A stretch of DNA of 64,000 nt from Sphingobium sp. C100. GTDB taxonomy: Bacteria > Pseudomonadota > Alphaproteobacteria > Sphingomonadales > Sphingomonadaceae. Numbering within the stretch: position 1 is the first letter of the stretch; every line of letters starts with the position of its first letter. Made by a program: the position numbers and the translations under genes. The notes under the pieces were generated by a model, which saw only the letters and a program-made list of their open reading frames with translations, was not told the DNA's origin and ran no database searches. Below are positions 36,655 through 45,987 of the stretch, piece by piece. The stretch lies in contig NZ_AYOY01000002.1 in the NCBI RefSeq assembly GCF_000508185.1, positions 1 through 64,000 of the forward strand, in the 5' to 3' direction.

Positions 36655-37961
36655 GCGGGCGCCATTCCAAGGCTGGGGCGGTGCGCGCCATGAGCACGGA
36701 CGATGCGCGCGAGCGCGTCGAACGACAGCGCCCAGAGGATCAGGATGAGGAGGCCGGGGCGGAGGAAATGGCCGATGGTGAGGCCGAAGCTGGGCGTCAC
36801 CGGGCGGCCGCTGAGCCAGCCATTGGTGTTGAGGTCTATGATCGTCGCGATCGGCACGTCGCCCACCAAACAGAGGAGATAGGTGCAGATGATCGCGATT
36901 TTCGGCCCCGCGCCGTCCCATTTTTCCAGCAGGGCGAGGAAGAGCAGGAACAGCTGGGCATAGCCGCCGGGCGATTGGGTGACGAGATAGGCGCCGAGCA
37001 GCAGGATGGCGACGCGCGCATGGCCGAGCGCTCTGGGCTGGAGCCATGCGCCGGCCAGCGCGACGAGCGCGATGCACTGGCTGGCCCGGATCAGGAGCGG
37101 AACGACATATTCGATCCCTTCCACCAGACGCGAGGGGACGAGATCGAGCAGCGGGATCGGCGATGCCTTGCGGATGGAGAGCAGGGGGCCGTAGCTGGTG
37201 GAATAATTGACCTCGTTCCATACCTGCCCGCTCTGGAAGACAACCCAGTTGGCGGTGTTAGACGCCAGTTCGCCCGGCGTGCCCGACCCGACAAGGGCAA
37301 GCGTCAGCAGGTATAGGGCGATCGTGGCGAGGCCGGCCCATTCGAGCGGGCGCCATTCCCGGCGGATCAGCCGGGCGAGCGCGGGGAGCAGCAGATAGGG
37401 TTTGAAATTGATCGTCATGGCGGTGGCGACGGCGCGCACCAGCGGCGAGCGGACCAGGGGATCATGCGCCAGGATGAAGGCCGGCATGGCAATGAGGATC
37501 AGGTTGCCGCGCTCCAGCGTGAAGAGCAGGGGCAGGCCGAGCGCCATGGCGATGGTGCGCGGCGGCGCGCTTGGCCGGTCGTTGCGGCGGAATGCTGTCC
37601 AGAACAGCGCGACGTTCAGCCCGTAGGCGCCAAGGATCGTCGCCTGTCCCAGCCAGTCGCAGTCGCGCGCCGCGAAGGGCGAGGAGAGATGGCAGCCGGG
37701 CAGGCTGAACAGGTCGAGAAAGACGAAGGATAGCGGCGGATAGATGCTGCGCCAAACTTCGTAGGCGCCCGGCCGGTTCGCCCAGAAGGCGGTGTTGAAC
37801 CAGTCCATGAAAGTATCGTTGGTGTCCATCACGAAAGGTTGCGGCAGGAAGCCGTTCTGCCGAAACCAGAGCGCGGCCGAGACGACGCTGGCGACCACGG
37901 CGGCGGCCAGCGCATATTCGATGAGGGAGGCGCGCCCGTGGCCCGATCTGCCGCCGGTCAT
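36651..37961 (-). CDS. polytopic membrane glycosyltransferase-like protein (GT87/DUF2029-type)
   Basis: 436 residues from ATG 37961, about 11 hydrophobic segments. The first periplasmic loop has acidic residues (MDTNDTFMDWFNTAFW) and the YPPLSFVFLDLF pattern seen in GT87 mannosyl/arabinosyltransferase-like proteins that use polyprenyl-phosphate sugars. It follows GtrB-like GT2 with an ATGA overlap. Family assignment is by general pattern only. Confidence 0.6.
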   Translation of the reverse strand: MTGGRSGHGRASLIEYALAAAVVASVVSAALWFRQNGFLPQPFVMDTNDTFMDWFNTAFWANRPGAYEVWRSIYPPLSFVFLDLFSLPGCHLSSPFAARDCDWLGQATILGAYGLNVALFWTAFRRNDRPSAPPRTIAMALGLPLLFTLERGNLILIAMPAFILAHDPLVRSPLVRAVATAMTINFKPYLLLPALARLIRREWRPLEWAGLATIALYLLTLALVGSGTPGELASNTANWVVFQSGQVWNEVNYSTSYGPLLSIRKASPIPLLDLVPSRLVEGIEYVVPLLIRASQCIALVALAGAWLQPRALGHARVAILLLGAYLVTQSPGGYAQLFLLFLALLEKWDGAGPKIAIICTYLLCLVGDVPIATIIDLNTNGWLSGRPVTPSFGLTIGHFLRPGLLILILWALSFDALARIVRAHGAHRPSLGMAPA

Positions 37962-38893
37962 GACCGGTCCGCGAAGTTGATCCGTTCCTCCTCGATCACC
38001 AGCGGCACGCCGCGCGTGCGTTCTCCGATGAGGCGCACCTGATCGCCAATCAGGCCGATGAACAGCAGCAGGGTCGCGAACATGCCGGCGCCGAAGGTGA
38101 GCGCGACCAGCGGCCAAACCGGGCCGCCGATGATCATGGCCACCAGCGCGGCGACCAGCAGGCCAATGGTGCCGATGCCCGTCCAGACCGACAACAGGAT
38201 CGGCAGGCGCAACAGCCCCTTGGCCGAACCGGCAAGGCCGGACAGGGCGAAAGAAATGAGCGTGCGGAAGCCGTTCTTGGTTTCACCGGCCGCCCGTTCC
38301 GGCCGGTCGAAGGGGATGAGGGCGAGCGAGAAGCCGCTTTCGACCACCATGCCCCGGAAAAAGGGTTCCGGTTCGTTCCAGCGCCTGAGCGCGTCCACCA
38401 CCGCCCGGTCGAACAGGCCGAAGCCGGTCGCATTGGGAATGACCGGATAGTCGGCGAAACGGCCGAGCAGGCCATAGCCGATCCGCCGGGAGAGGGTGAG
38501 CAGGACCGAACTGCGTTCCTGTCGCCGCTGCGCCAGCACGATTTTCGCGCCGCCGCGCCAGAGCTGCAGAAAACGGCCGATCATTGCCGGCGGATCCTGG
38601 AAATCGGCGCACATACCAATGACGGCCTGGCCCTGCGCCTGATAGATGCCATGGGTGGGCGACCGCATCTGGCCGTAATTACGATTGTTGAAAATCGCCC
38701 GGACGCGCCTGTCCTGCGCACATAGTTGGCGGATGATAGCGCGGGTCGCGTCGGTCGAGTGATTGTCGATCAAGATGATCTCGTGACTCGCCGCGTGGCG
38801 TTCCGCTTCGGCTGTGACGGCGGCGCAGATCCCCCGGACATTCTCTTCCTCATTATAGCAGGGAATGACGATGGAGAGTTCGGGGAGGCTCAT
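37958..38893 (-). CDS. GtrB/DPM1-like family 2 glycosyltransferase
   Basis: 311 residues. The GT2 catalytic domain (SIVIPCYNEEENV, LIDNHSTDAT, MCADFQDPPAMI) is followed by two C-terminal membrane helices (residues about 230-290), the layout of polyprenyl-phosphate glucose synthases. It makes lipid-linked sugar that GtrA may flip and a GT87/GT39-type enzyme may use. Overlaps both neighbours by four bases. Confidence 0.87.
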   Translation of the reverse strand: MSLPELSIVIPCYNEEENVRGICAAVTAEAERHAASHEIILIDNHSTDATRAIIRQLCAQDRRVRAIFNNRNYGQMRSPTHGIYQAQGQAVIGMCADFQDPPAMIGRFLQLWRGGAKIVLAQRRQERSSVLLTLSRRIGYGLLGRFADYPVIPNATGFGLFDRAVVDALRRWNEPEPFFRGMVVESGFSLALIPFDRPERAAGETKNGFRTLISFALSGLAGSAKGLLRLPILLSVWTGIGTIGLLVAALVAMIIGGPVWPLVALTFGAGMFATLLLFIGLIGDQVRLIGERTRGVPLVIEEERINFADRS

Positions 38894-40005
38894 GGCCTGC
38901 TGTCCGGCGGGCTGATGAGCGGAATGCGCATAGCCGTCGCTGGCGCGTAAACTTCGGTGAAGAAGGCGAGCAGTATAATCAGCGCCAGCAGCGCCACAGC
39001 AGGAATGTTGAATTTGCGATCAATGTCGAGCCTTGGCGCTTCCACCACCTGCGCGTCCGATGCGGTTTCAGCGGCGAGCGATTCCACCGTCACTTCTTCG
39101 GAGGAGCGCGCATAGACTTCGTAGAGCGCCTGGGCGAAACGATAGTCGCGATAAAGGTCGAGATACCGGCCCGATACTTCGGACAAGCCCGCCACATTAG
39201 GACCGGCCGCACCGGTACTGGGATCGGCGCTACGCGCGATTTGAGCGCGCAGCGACGCGACTTCTGACACAAGCGCCTGAAGCGCGGGATTTTCCTCGCC
39301 CTGGAATTGACGCGCAGTCTGAAGTTCGACCAGCTTCGCCTGCAATTGCGCCTGCAATCCGGCGCGCAGCGAAAGTTCGGACCCAAGCTGCGCTTCGGGT
39401 GCAGCCAGATTATTGCTGCGGCGAAAGGCGTTCAACGCTCCTTCCGCCGTCCCTACGCGCTCGGCGGCTTCCTTGAACCGCTTTTCGACGATGCCGCGCT
39501 TGCGCAACACCCGGTCATTGCCCAGTGCATTCAGTTGCGTGGTGATGGCAGCGACATAGGCGCGGGTCAGCGCTTCGGATTCTTCCGGGTCATGGGTTCG
39601 CGCCTCCACCTCGATCATGCCACCGGTCAGAGAATGAATGTCGATCTTCTGCTTCAGCGCCTTCTGCGCGGCGCGAGCCGATCCATATGCATTCGGGGCG
39701 TCGAGTTTCAGTGACCGTATCACCATGTCGCTAACTTCGGGCGTTCGCGACACCGCCAGATAGAGGTCGATCGGCTGCTTGGCGCCGCCCAACAGTGATG
39801 CGAAGCTGCCTAACTGGCCGCCAAGCGCGTTCATCATCGAATTGAGACCGATGCTGCTGCTGTCCTGCGGCACGATCTTGGCGCGCGCGACATAAGGCTG
39901 GGGCACAACGCTCAGCAGCGCACACACCGCCGCGCCCAGTGCATAGCTGCGCCGGCGAATGCGGGCGTCGCCTATCCATGCCTTGGACCGATCGGCCAGG
40001 CTCAT
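38890..40005 (-). CDS. polysaccharide co-polymerase / capsule export inner-membrane protein (Wzz/KpsE-like)
   Basis: 371 residues with one membrane helix near each end (about 20-40 and 335-355) and a periplasmic, largely helical coiled region between (EKRFKEAAERVGTAEGALNAFRRSN ... LQAQLQAKLVELQTARQFQGEENPALQALVSEVASLRAQI broken into several helices). This is the KpsE/BexC/CtrB layout. No C-terminal tyrosine kinase is fused. It pairs with the Wza-like gene upstream to bridge inner and outer membranes. Confidence 0.82.
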   Translation of the reverse strand: MSLADRSKAWIGDARIRRRSYALGAAVCALLSVVPQPYVARAKIVPQDSSSIGLNSMMNALGGQLGSFASLLGGAKQPIDLYLAVSRTPEVSDMVIRSLKLDAPNAYGSARAAQKALKQKIDIHSLTGGMIEVEARTHDPEESEALTRAYVAAITTQLNALGNDRVLRKRGIVEKRFKEAAERVGTAEGALNAFRRSNNLAAPEAQLGSELSLRAGLQAQLQAKLVELQTARQFQGEENPALQALVSEVASLRAQIARSADPSTGAAGPNVAGLSEVSGRYLDLYRDYRFAQALYEVYARSSEEVTVESLAAETASDAQVVEAPRLDIDRKFNIPAVALLALIILLAFFTEVYAPATAMRIPLISPPDSRP

Positions 40006-41882
40006 TGCACAACCGCCGCGACGGAGGCTGCGCCGATGAAGCCGCCGAACAGGCTGGACGTGATGTCGCGCAGGCGCGCCCAGAACTCGCCGCGGTCGGC
40101 CTCTATCGGAACGAAGACCAGGTCGCCTGGCAGCGCCTTCGCGCGAAGCGTCGCGCGGCCATTGGCCAACACTGTGCCATTGGCGCGGACCACGAAGATT
40201 TCCTTCTTGTCGCCCAGCTTCTGGATGCCGCCTGCGGTCTCGACGAAATCGCCGATCGTCTTGTCCTCGCTGTAGGCGAAGGAGGCCGGGGTGGGCACCG
40301 CGCCGAACACGCCGACCGTTACCGGGCGGCTGGGCACATAGACGGCGTCGTTATTTTCGACGATGAGGTCGCTGGGCAACTGTGTCGCGGTGACCGGCAG
40401 GTTGAAGATGAGGCGACCATTGGGCTCGCGATCCTGCATCTTCTGTACCACCGACTGGATCAGCGCCTGATTGCCCGCCGTCGCAAGCTGCGCCCGATTG
40501 ACCGACACGAGCGGTTGGGTGCTGAGCAGCAATTCCATGTCCTTGACCGCGCGGTCGAAGCTTTCCTTCTGCTGCGCCTTCACGCTCTGGCGGGTAATGA
40601 CGCTGGCATAGGGAAATGCGTCGCGGGTCAGACCGCCTGCCTGGGTCACGACATCGTTCAGGCGGGTGCCAGGTTGCACATAATAGCGGCCCGGTTTGAC
40701 CACTTCGCCACTGATCGTGATCAGCACGGGCTGCTGGCCGACTGGTCGGGCGATGCCGATGTCTGACAGGACGCGGATGACGTCGCCTCGCTGCACGATA
40801 CGCGCCCGGGCATCGGCGGGAGAAAGTTCCTGCCAGCCAATCTCACGCCGGCCAAGCGAATCGAACAGCATAAGCCGCGTTGCGTCTGCGACTGAGGATG
40901 CGCCGCCGGCATAGCGCAGCGCCGCCTCGACGGTTTCATTGGGGCCGACCTCATAGATCGCTTCCCGATTGACGCTGCCAATCACTGCCACCTGGGTGCC
41001 GGTTGGTGCAATGTGGATCACATCGCCATTCTGGAGCGCGGCGTCCCCGCTCTTGTCGCCCCGTAGCAGCAAGTCGTAGAGGTCGAAGTCCGACACAAGT
41101 TCGCCATTGCGGCGCAGCTGGATCGATCGGAAGCTGCCGCCCGCGCTCGGACCACCAGCGGCCAGCACCGCGTTGACCAAGGTCGACAGGCTGTTCACCG
41201 TATAGGCGCCCGGCCGCTCGGCAAAGCCGGTGACATAGACGGTCAGCCCCTTGAGCCGGGCAACCGAAATCTGGAGGTCGAACCCGCGATATTGACGAGA
41301 CACCTGCTGCGCGATGACGCTGCGGACATCGCCATAGCGCACACCGCTCACTGTAATGGCGCCGACTTTAGGCACAAAGATACGCCCTTCGCTGTCAATG
41401 GTCAGCACGACGCCGGTGGCCTGGACGCTTCCCGTCAGGTCCAGACGCAACTGGTCACCGGGGTTGAGGCGATAGTCGTCCGGAATGGCGCCGGTCGACG
41501 GCGCCGTGAAGTCGCGTGCTTCCGGCACGAGCAGGTCGGACCCAAACCGGCGCAATGATTTGCCGGCAATGTCGGATACATAGGTCTCGAATTCGTTGGG
41601 CGGCGCCAACCGGACGGGTGTGGCGATGTCACGCGGCACCGGCATGGGGTCTTCGGGCACGGGCGCTGTGGCGCGCACGCCCTCGATAACAGCAGGCTGG
41701 AAGGGCGCAGGCGCTGACGCCGACGGCACCGATATATCGGTCCGCGCACGCGCTACCGCAGCGCTGCCGTCGCTCTGGGTCGCGCCGCCGAGCGGTGAGG
41801 AGAGCTGGGCCTGCGCTGGAAAGACAGCACAGGCGATCGACAGGGCCGCGCCTGACCTGAGAAGGAAACGGAGAGAGGTCAT
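40002..41882 (-). CDS. outer-membrane polysaccharide export protein (Wza/KpsD-like)
   Basis: 626 residues with a signal peptide (to FPAQA). A Poly_export domain (DYRLNPGDQLRLDLTG ... VPKVGAITVSGVRYGDVRSVI) is followed by several SLBB-type repeats (LTVYVTGFAERPGAYTVNS, VAVIGSVNREAIYEVGP, VLITISGEVVKPGRYYV, VTVGVFGAVPTPASFAY). The size is that of KpsD-like proteins rather than small Wza. It forms the outer-membrane channel for the polysaccharide. Confidence 0.9.
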   Translation of the reverse strand: MTSLRFLLRSGAALSIACAVFPAQAQLSSPLGGATQSDGSAAVARARTDISVPSASAPAPFQPAVIEGVRATAPVPEDPMPVPRDIATPVRLAPPNEFETYVSDIAGKSLRRFGSDLLVPEARDFTAPSTGAIPDDYRLNPGDQLRLDLTGSVQATGVVLTIDSEGRIFVPKVGAITVSGVRYGDVRSVIAQQVSRQYRGFDLQISVARLKGLTVYVTGFAERPGAYTVNSLSTLVNAVLAAGGPSAGGSFRSIQLRRNGELVSDFDLYDLLLRGDKSGDAALQNGDVIHIAPTGTQVAVIGSVNREAIYEVGPNETVEAALRYAGGASSVADATRLMLFDSLGRREIGWQELSPADARARIVQRGDVIRVLSDIGIARPVGQQPVLITISGEVVKPGRYYVQPGTRLNDVVTQAGGLTRDAFPYASVITRQSVKAQQKESFDRAVKDMELLLSTQPLVSVNRAQLATAGNQALIQSVVQKMQDREPNGRLIFNLPVTATQLPSDLIVENNDAVYVPSRPVTVGVFGAVPTPASFAYSEDKTIGDFVETAGGIQKLGDKKEIFVVRANGTVLANGRATLRAKALPGDLVFVPIEADRGEFWARLRDITSSLFGGFIGAASVAAVVQ

Positions 41883-42715
41883 GCGGTGACGAGATCCGGT
41901 GCAACAGGTTCAGCAAGAAGGAGAGGAGAAAGCGCATCGCGCATCACGGCATGGGCCTTGAGCGAATTAGCCAGCAGCACGCCAGCCGATGAAGAACCGA
42001 CCCGATAGGGCGCGCCGTCCCAATGCGTGGCAACGCCGCCTGCCTCGGTCAGGAACAATATGCCGGCGGCATGGTCCCATGGCAGGATACGCTGGAACAT
42101 GGCAGCGTCGTTGCGGCCCAAAACCAGACGCGCATAGCTTTCGGCTGCGCAACGCGGGATGGATTCGAGCAGGAAATGGCGCTCGGCCGCATCATGAACT
42201 GCCGTCCGCCCAAGCGCGGACATGAATTGGGTGCCAAGCGCGGCAACGCCGGGCGATGCGCTTTCATCCCGCACCCGCGCGGTCACACCGTCAAGGGTCG
42301 CGCCCTTGCCCCGCATCGCAGCGCAAAGCCGGCCGCTCAGCGGATCGAGAATCCAGCCGGCGACTGGAACGCCATCCTCCACCAGCGCGATCATCATGCC
42401 GAAGGGCGAACGTCCGGCTGCGAAATTGGCCGTGCCATCGAGCGGATCGATCAGCCACACCAGTCCTTCGCCGATGCCGTCGAGCAGGGCCGGGTCGGAC
42501 GCGCAGGCCTCCTCTCCAACAATGCGCGCGCCAATGCCCAGCCGGTCCAGCCCGTCGCGCAACGCCGCTTCCGCATCAAAATCGGCGCAGGTGACGATTT
42601 CACCCGCCCCCTTGTCAGACACGTCATGGGCGGTGAGCGTACGGAAACGGGGCATCACGACATCCGCCGCCACGCCTCGCATCAAGGTGGCGACTTGCTG
42701 GTGCAACTCCTCCAT
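41879..42715 (-). CDS. inositol-monophosphatase family phosphatase
   Basis: 278 residues with the metal-binding motifs of the family: GEEA (residues about 67-70), WLIDPLDGTANFAAG, and C-terminal LPWDHAAGILFLTEAGG. Members include IMPase, CysQ and histidinol phosphatase. Within the capsule operon it might dephosphorylate a sugar-phosphate intermediate or remove 3'-phosphoadenosine phosphate. It overlaps the wza-like gene by ATGA. Confidence 0.85.
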   Translation of the reverse strand: MEELHQQVATLMRGVAADVVMPRFRTLTAHDVSDKGAGEIVTCADFDAEAALRDGLDRLGIGARIVGEEACASDPALLDGIGEGLVWLIDPLDGTANFAAGRSPFGMMIALVEDGVPVAGWILDPLSGRLCAAMRGKGATLDGVTARVRDESASPGVAALGTQFMSALGRTAVHDAAERHFLLESIPRCAAESYARLVLGRNDAAMFQRILPWDHAAGILFLTEAGGVATHWDGAPYRVGSSSAGVLLANSLKAHAVMRDALSPLLLAEPVAPDLVTA

Positions 42716-42720
42716 GGGGA

Positions 42721-43536
42721 TCAGGCGGCGAAGGACTTGATTGCGTCGCTATGGGACGTGGCCGCAGCGCGATCCCGCATCATCCTGATCCGTGCTTGAT
42801 CCTCCGCGCTGATCGACTGGTAATAGGCTTGTTTATTTTCCAGCCAGGCGAGTTCGAAGGCCACGGCATTCGCGATGCCATCGGCAAAGCCAGGCGCCTC
42901 GGCGGCACTACCGTCGAAGATGATCTTGCGTGTTTCGAAGCGGTCAAGGCGGACCTGACGGAAAGCCTGGAGTGCCGGCCCGGCCTCCACCGACACAGAG
43001 CCGCCGACCACCAGATCGAGATCATGACGGGCGCAGGCGTTCGCGGCCAGCAAGACCGCCTGGGTGATTTCCGGCGCGTTGATCGCACCACGCGACATGC
43101 CGCGCGACAGAGTGAAGTCGACCCGGCCGAAGACGATGCCATCAAGCCGTTCGCGGGCGATCGGTAGCATGTCGTCGAGCGCCTCGATCGTCGATTGCGT
43201 CTCGAGGTTGAACAGGAACTGGGTGTCGGTTGGACCGGTACCATATACCTTGTCTCGCGCATCGGCGAACTTGGACAGCGCGTAGGGTGTTTCGACCATC
43301 GGCGCGATAATATAGTCGATGCCATAGAGACGGGAGGCAAGAAGGTCGGAAACCGCTTCGCAACCGCCGATTTTCAACGCCACCTTCAGATCGGCACGGC
43401 GTGCCAGTTCCAGCAGGCGCAACAATTCGTCAGGGCGCGTACCTTCCGCCTCGAACTCGGCTTTTACAGCGACCACACCATAATGATCGCGGCCTCTCTT
43501 CAGCATGTCGAGCATCGCGCTTTCCGTTTTATTCAT
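42721..43536 (-). CDS. HpcH/HpaI-type aldolase, first gene of the polysaccharide run
   Basis: 271 residues from ATG 43536 (GGGGATAC upstream). TIM-barrel class II pyruvate aldolase/citrate-lyase type: YIIAPMVETPYA, NLETQSTIEALDD (metal Glu) and IVFGRVDFTLSRGM (metal Asp). Such enzymes join or split pyruvate and an aldehyde. Here it precedes the IMPase by five bases, so an aldolase/phosphatase pair may build or trim a keto-acid sugar; this is inference. The 231 bases upstream contain no gene and must hold the operon promoter. Confidence 0.82.
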   Translation of the reverse strand: MNKTESAMLDMLKRGRDHYGVVAVKAEFEAEGTRPDELLRLLELARRADLKVALKIGGCEAVSDLLASRLYGIDYIIAPMVETPYALSKFADARDKVYGTGPTDTQFLFNLETQSTIEALDDMLPIARERLDGIVFGRVDFTLSRGMSRGAINAPEITQAVLLAANACARHDLDLVVGGSVSVEAGPALQAFRQVRLDRFETRKIIFDGSAAEAPGFADGIANAVAFELAWLENKQAYYQSISAEDQARIRMMRDRAAATSHSDAIKSFAA

Positions 43537-43767
43537 CTCAGTATCCCCTGGGATCATTGGAGCACTTGCTCGTGCCGTTGAGGGCGAGACGGCGCTGCGA
43601 CGATCAATCCGTCGATCATTTCGCAAATTTTTTGCGCTTTTGTAGCACGTTTCCAGATCAGCATTTCATCTGATGATGGCCGGATTGCGGGCCTTATAGG
43701 GAAATCGCTGTTGAAATATTGCGGCTTTATGTCGAACGGAATCTACCGGCCCACATCGTCGTAGAGC

Positions 43768-44385
43768 ATGCGGGAAGCGTATCTTCTAATGATGATCGGC
43801 ATCGGTTTGCAGGCTTCTGTGAGTGAAGCGATGCCTGCAAATTCGCTTCTGCCTCCTCTCTCTTCACAGTTCGGGTATCGGCGCGATCCGATCAACCATC
43901 GGGCGAAGCAGCATCAGGGCATAGATATTCCTGCCGCCACCGGTACGCCCGTTCTGGCGGCAGCATCTGGCGTGGTTGCCTTTGCAGGCGTTCGACAGGG
44001 ATATGGGCTCACCATCGACGTCGTGCACGCGAACAACAGGAAGACGAGATATGCGCATCTTTCCAGGCTGGCCGCCAAATCGGGTGATGAGATCGAGGCT
44101 GCTGCGCTCATCGGCTTCGTAGGGGCGACCGGCAGAGCAACCGGACCCCATTTGCATTTTGAATATTGGATCGCAGGAAAGGCGGTGGACCCCCTCCCCT
44201 ATCTAAATCTCACGACACAATCTGCGGAGAACCGGCTGAAAGAGAAGCTGGAAATCTCACAGCATTTTCATGTCTCTGCCTACGCGCGGTTGTCTTCTTG
44301 CAGGCAAGATCAGACCATCAGACCGGATGATGAAATACCGCTCGGCGCGCAACTTGATTGTAACCCAGACAGTAGATTGCAATGA
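43768..44385 (+). CDS. M23 family metallopeptidase
   Basis: 205 residues. A leader (LLMMIGIGLQASVSEAMP) precedes a LytM domain with the Zn ligands HQGIDIPA (HxxxD) and HLHFE (HxH), so it is probably active on peptidoglycan cross-links. The C-terminal 60 residues look unrelated to the family and run into the remnant area beside fucP, so the end may be altered. It stands alone between the divergent polysaccharide operon and convergent fucP. Confidence 0.85.
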   Translation: MREAYLLMMIGIGLQASVSEAMPANSLLPPLSSQFGYRRDPINHRAKQHQGIDIPAATGTPVLAAASGVVAFAGVRQGYGLTIDVVHANNRKTRYAHLSRLAAKSGDEIEAAALIGFVGATGRATGPHLHFEYWIAGKAVDPLPYLNLTTQSAENRLKEKLEISQHFHVSAYARLSSCRQDQTIRPDDEIPLGAQLDCNPDSRLQ

Positions 44386-44483
44386 TTGCCACCATCTCCC
44401 CGTCGACCGTCATGCCCAGCATCCTTCCAACGCCGGGCGAATTCGCGGGCCGTGAGGTCGAACAGAAAGCTATGACGCGTCAT
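44386..44483 (-). pseudogene. 5' remnant of a gene once coupled to fucP
   Basis: An ATG at 44483 overlaps the fucP stop (ATGA), the normal sign of a next gene in the operon, and starts MTRHSFLFDLTAREFARRWKD. After about 25 codons the reading frame deteriorates and runs into the antisense of the M23 gene end. I do not recognise the family. It is best read as the stub left by a deletion. Confidence 0.35.
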
Positions 44484-45790
44484 CTTGCCTCCCTTTCAGC
44501 CAGCCAACGGGCCATGTAGCGACCGAACAGCGCAACCACCACGAAACAGACGAGCGGCACGATCAGGGCAATCTGCAAGGACTGGTTGCGCTCACCGATC
44601 AACCCGGTCAGCGGCGGGAACAACGCGCCACCGATGATCGCCATCACCAACAGCGAGGAACCGAGCTTCGTGCGCGAACCAAGTTCGGCGACGCCCAGCG
44701 CAAAGATGGTGGGAAACATCACCGACATGAAGAAACTGGTCAGACCCAGCGCAACAATCGCAACCATGCCGCTGGTTGCCATCGCCACTGCGCACAGCAA
44801 AGCGGCTGCGATACCATAGAACATCAGCAGCCGGGGCGGTGCCACAAACCGCATGAGCGCAGTGCCCGCAAAGCGTCCGATCATGAAAGCCATCAGGCTG
44901 ATGCCCAGATAATGAGCGGCAGCCTTTTCACCCACGCCGGAAAGATCCTGAGCAAAGTTGATGAAATAGCTCCAGACCGTCACCTGTGCGCCGACGTAGA
45001 AAAATTGAGCCACCACCGCCCAGCGCAGGTGCCGGAACGACCAGATCGGCTTGTGCGCGACATCATTGTAGCTATGGGTCGCTTCCTCGATCTTGGGGAA
45101 ACGTAATATCGCCACAAGAACAGTGAGAAGTATCACTATGGCGGCAAGGCCGAGATAGGGCGCCTGCACCGCCAGTGCTTCGGTTGCCCGATAGGCGTCA
45201 ATCCGAGCGGGAGACATGGCGGCGAGTTCCGCAGGCGTGTGCTCGATGCCCGAGAAGATCAGAGCGCCGCCCATGAACGGCGCAAGAAAGCCGCCTAATC
45301 CGTTGAAGCTCTGCGCAAGGTTGAGGCGCTGGGCTGCGGTCCGCCCCGGCCCCATCACCGCTATCAACGGATTGGCCGCAGTTTCGAGAAAGGCCAGGCC
45401 CGCCGCGATGATATAGAGTGCGATCAGAAAGAAACCGAACTGGCGCACCTCGGCCGCAGGGTAGAACATCACGGCACCTGTGGCGTACAGCCCCAGGCCG
45501 ATAATAATCCCCGCCTTATAGCCGAGCCGGGTAATCATCCAGCCAGCAGGAAGTGCAAAGGTAAAATAGCCGAAATAGAAGGCTGTCTGCACCAAACCTG
45601 ACTCCATTCTCGACAGTTCAAGCGCTTTTTGAAACTGCTTGATCAGGATGTCGTTGAAGTTGTTAGCAATGGCCCACATGAAGAAGAGGCTCGTCACCAC
45701 GGCGAAAGCAAGCAAAAATCGCCGCTCGACTAGTTCGCGCCCCTCTCCGCTTACGGCTCTTAAGGGTTCGGTTCCTGCTGCCAATGCCAT
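44480..45790 (-). CDS. fucP: FucP-family L-fucose (sugar):proton symporter
   Basis: 436 residues with 12 membrane helices and the FucP-specific start VTSLFFMWAIANNFNDILIKQFQKALELSRMESGLVQTAFYFGYF, plus ETAANPLIAVMGP and SFNGLGGFLAPFMGG. It would import L-fucose or a related 6-deoxy sugar. GGAGAG precedes the ATG. A fuconolactonase gene lies upstream on the same strand with gene fragments between them, so the transporter belongs to a once larger fucose operon. Confidence 0.88.
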   Translation of the reverse strand: MALAAGTEPLRAVSGEGRELVERRFLLAFAVVTSLFFMWAIANNFNDILIKQFQKALELSRMESGLVQTAFYFGYFTFALPAGWMITRLGYKAGIIIGLGLYATGAVMFYPAAEVRQFGFFLIALYIIAAGLAFLETAANPLIAVMGPGRTAAQRLNLAQSFNGLGGFLAPFMGGALIFSGIEHTPAELAAMSPARIDAYRATEALAVQAPYLGLAAIVILLTVLVAILRFPKIEEATHSYNDVAHKPIWSFRHLRWAVVAQFFYVGAQVTVWSYFINFAQDLSGVGEKAAAHYLGISLMAFMIGRFAGTALMRFVAPPRLLMFYGIAAALLCAVAMATSGMVAIVALGLTSFFMSVMFPTIFALGVAELGSRTKLGSSLLVMAIIGGALFPPLTGLIGERNQSLQIALIVPLVCFVVVALFGRYMARWLAEREAR

Positions 45791-45814
45791 GATCTCTTCT
45801 CTCCATATTTTTGG

Positions 45815-45957
45815 TCAGGCGTTGGCCCATTCGCCGTCGATGATATGACCTGCCCGGTGACCGGTCCGCTGCATCATTTATCGATCAGCGCGATCGTCCA
45901 GGCCTGAGTCGTTGCGGCACAGATCTGCACGTCTTCGTCGGGATGCAGCTGTGCCAC
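45815..45957 (-). pseudogene. fragments of two dehydrogenase-type genes in the fucose operon
   Basis: Two tail ends remain. From 45957 to 45874 the frame reads VAQLHPDEDVQICAATTQAW and stops in ...LIDK, an unidentified C-terminus. Then 45874-45815 reads, across a frame change, PVTGQVI and IDGEWANA followed by a stop, which looks like the C-terminus of an SDR (usual ending TGQVIxIDGG). There is no room for full genes, so deletions have removed them. Confidence 0.45.
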
Positions 45958-45987
45958 CGGCCGCAAGTCTCGCGTTCGGCGGCTCCT

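Noticed and set aside
43537..43767. possible riboswitch or small RNA before the aldolase gene
   Set aside because: I looked for paired stems and conserved riboswitch cores and saw only short unconvincing pairings; it is probably just the promoter region.
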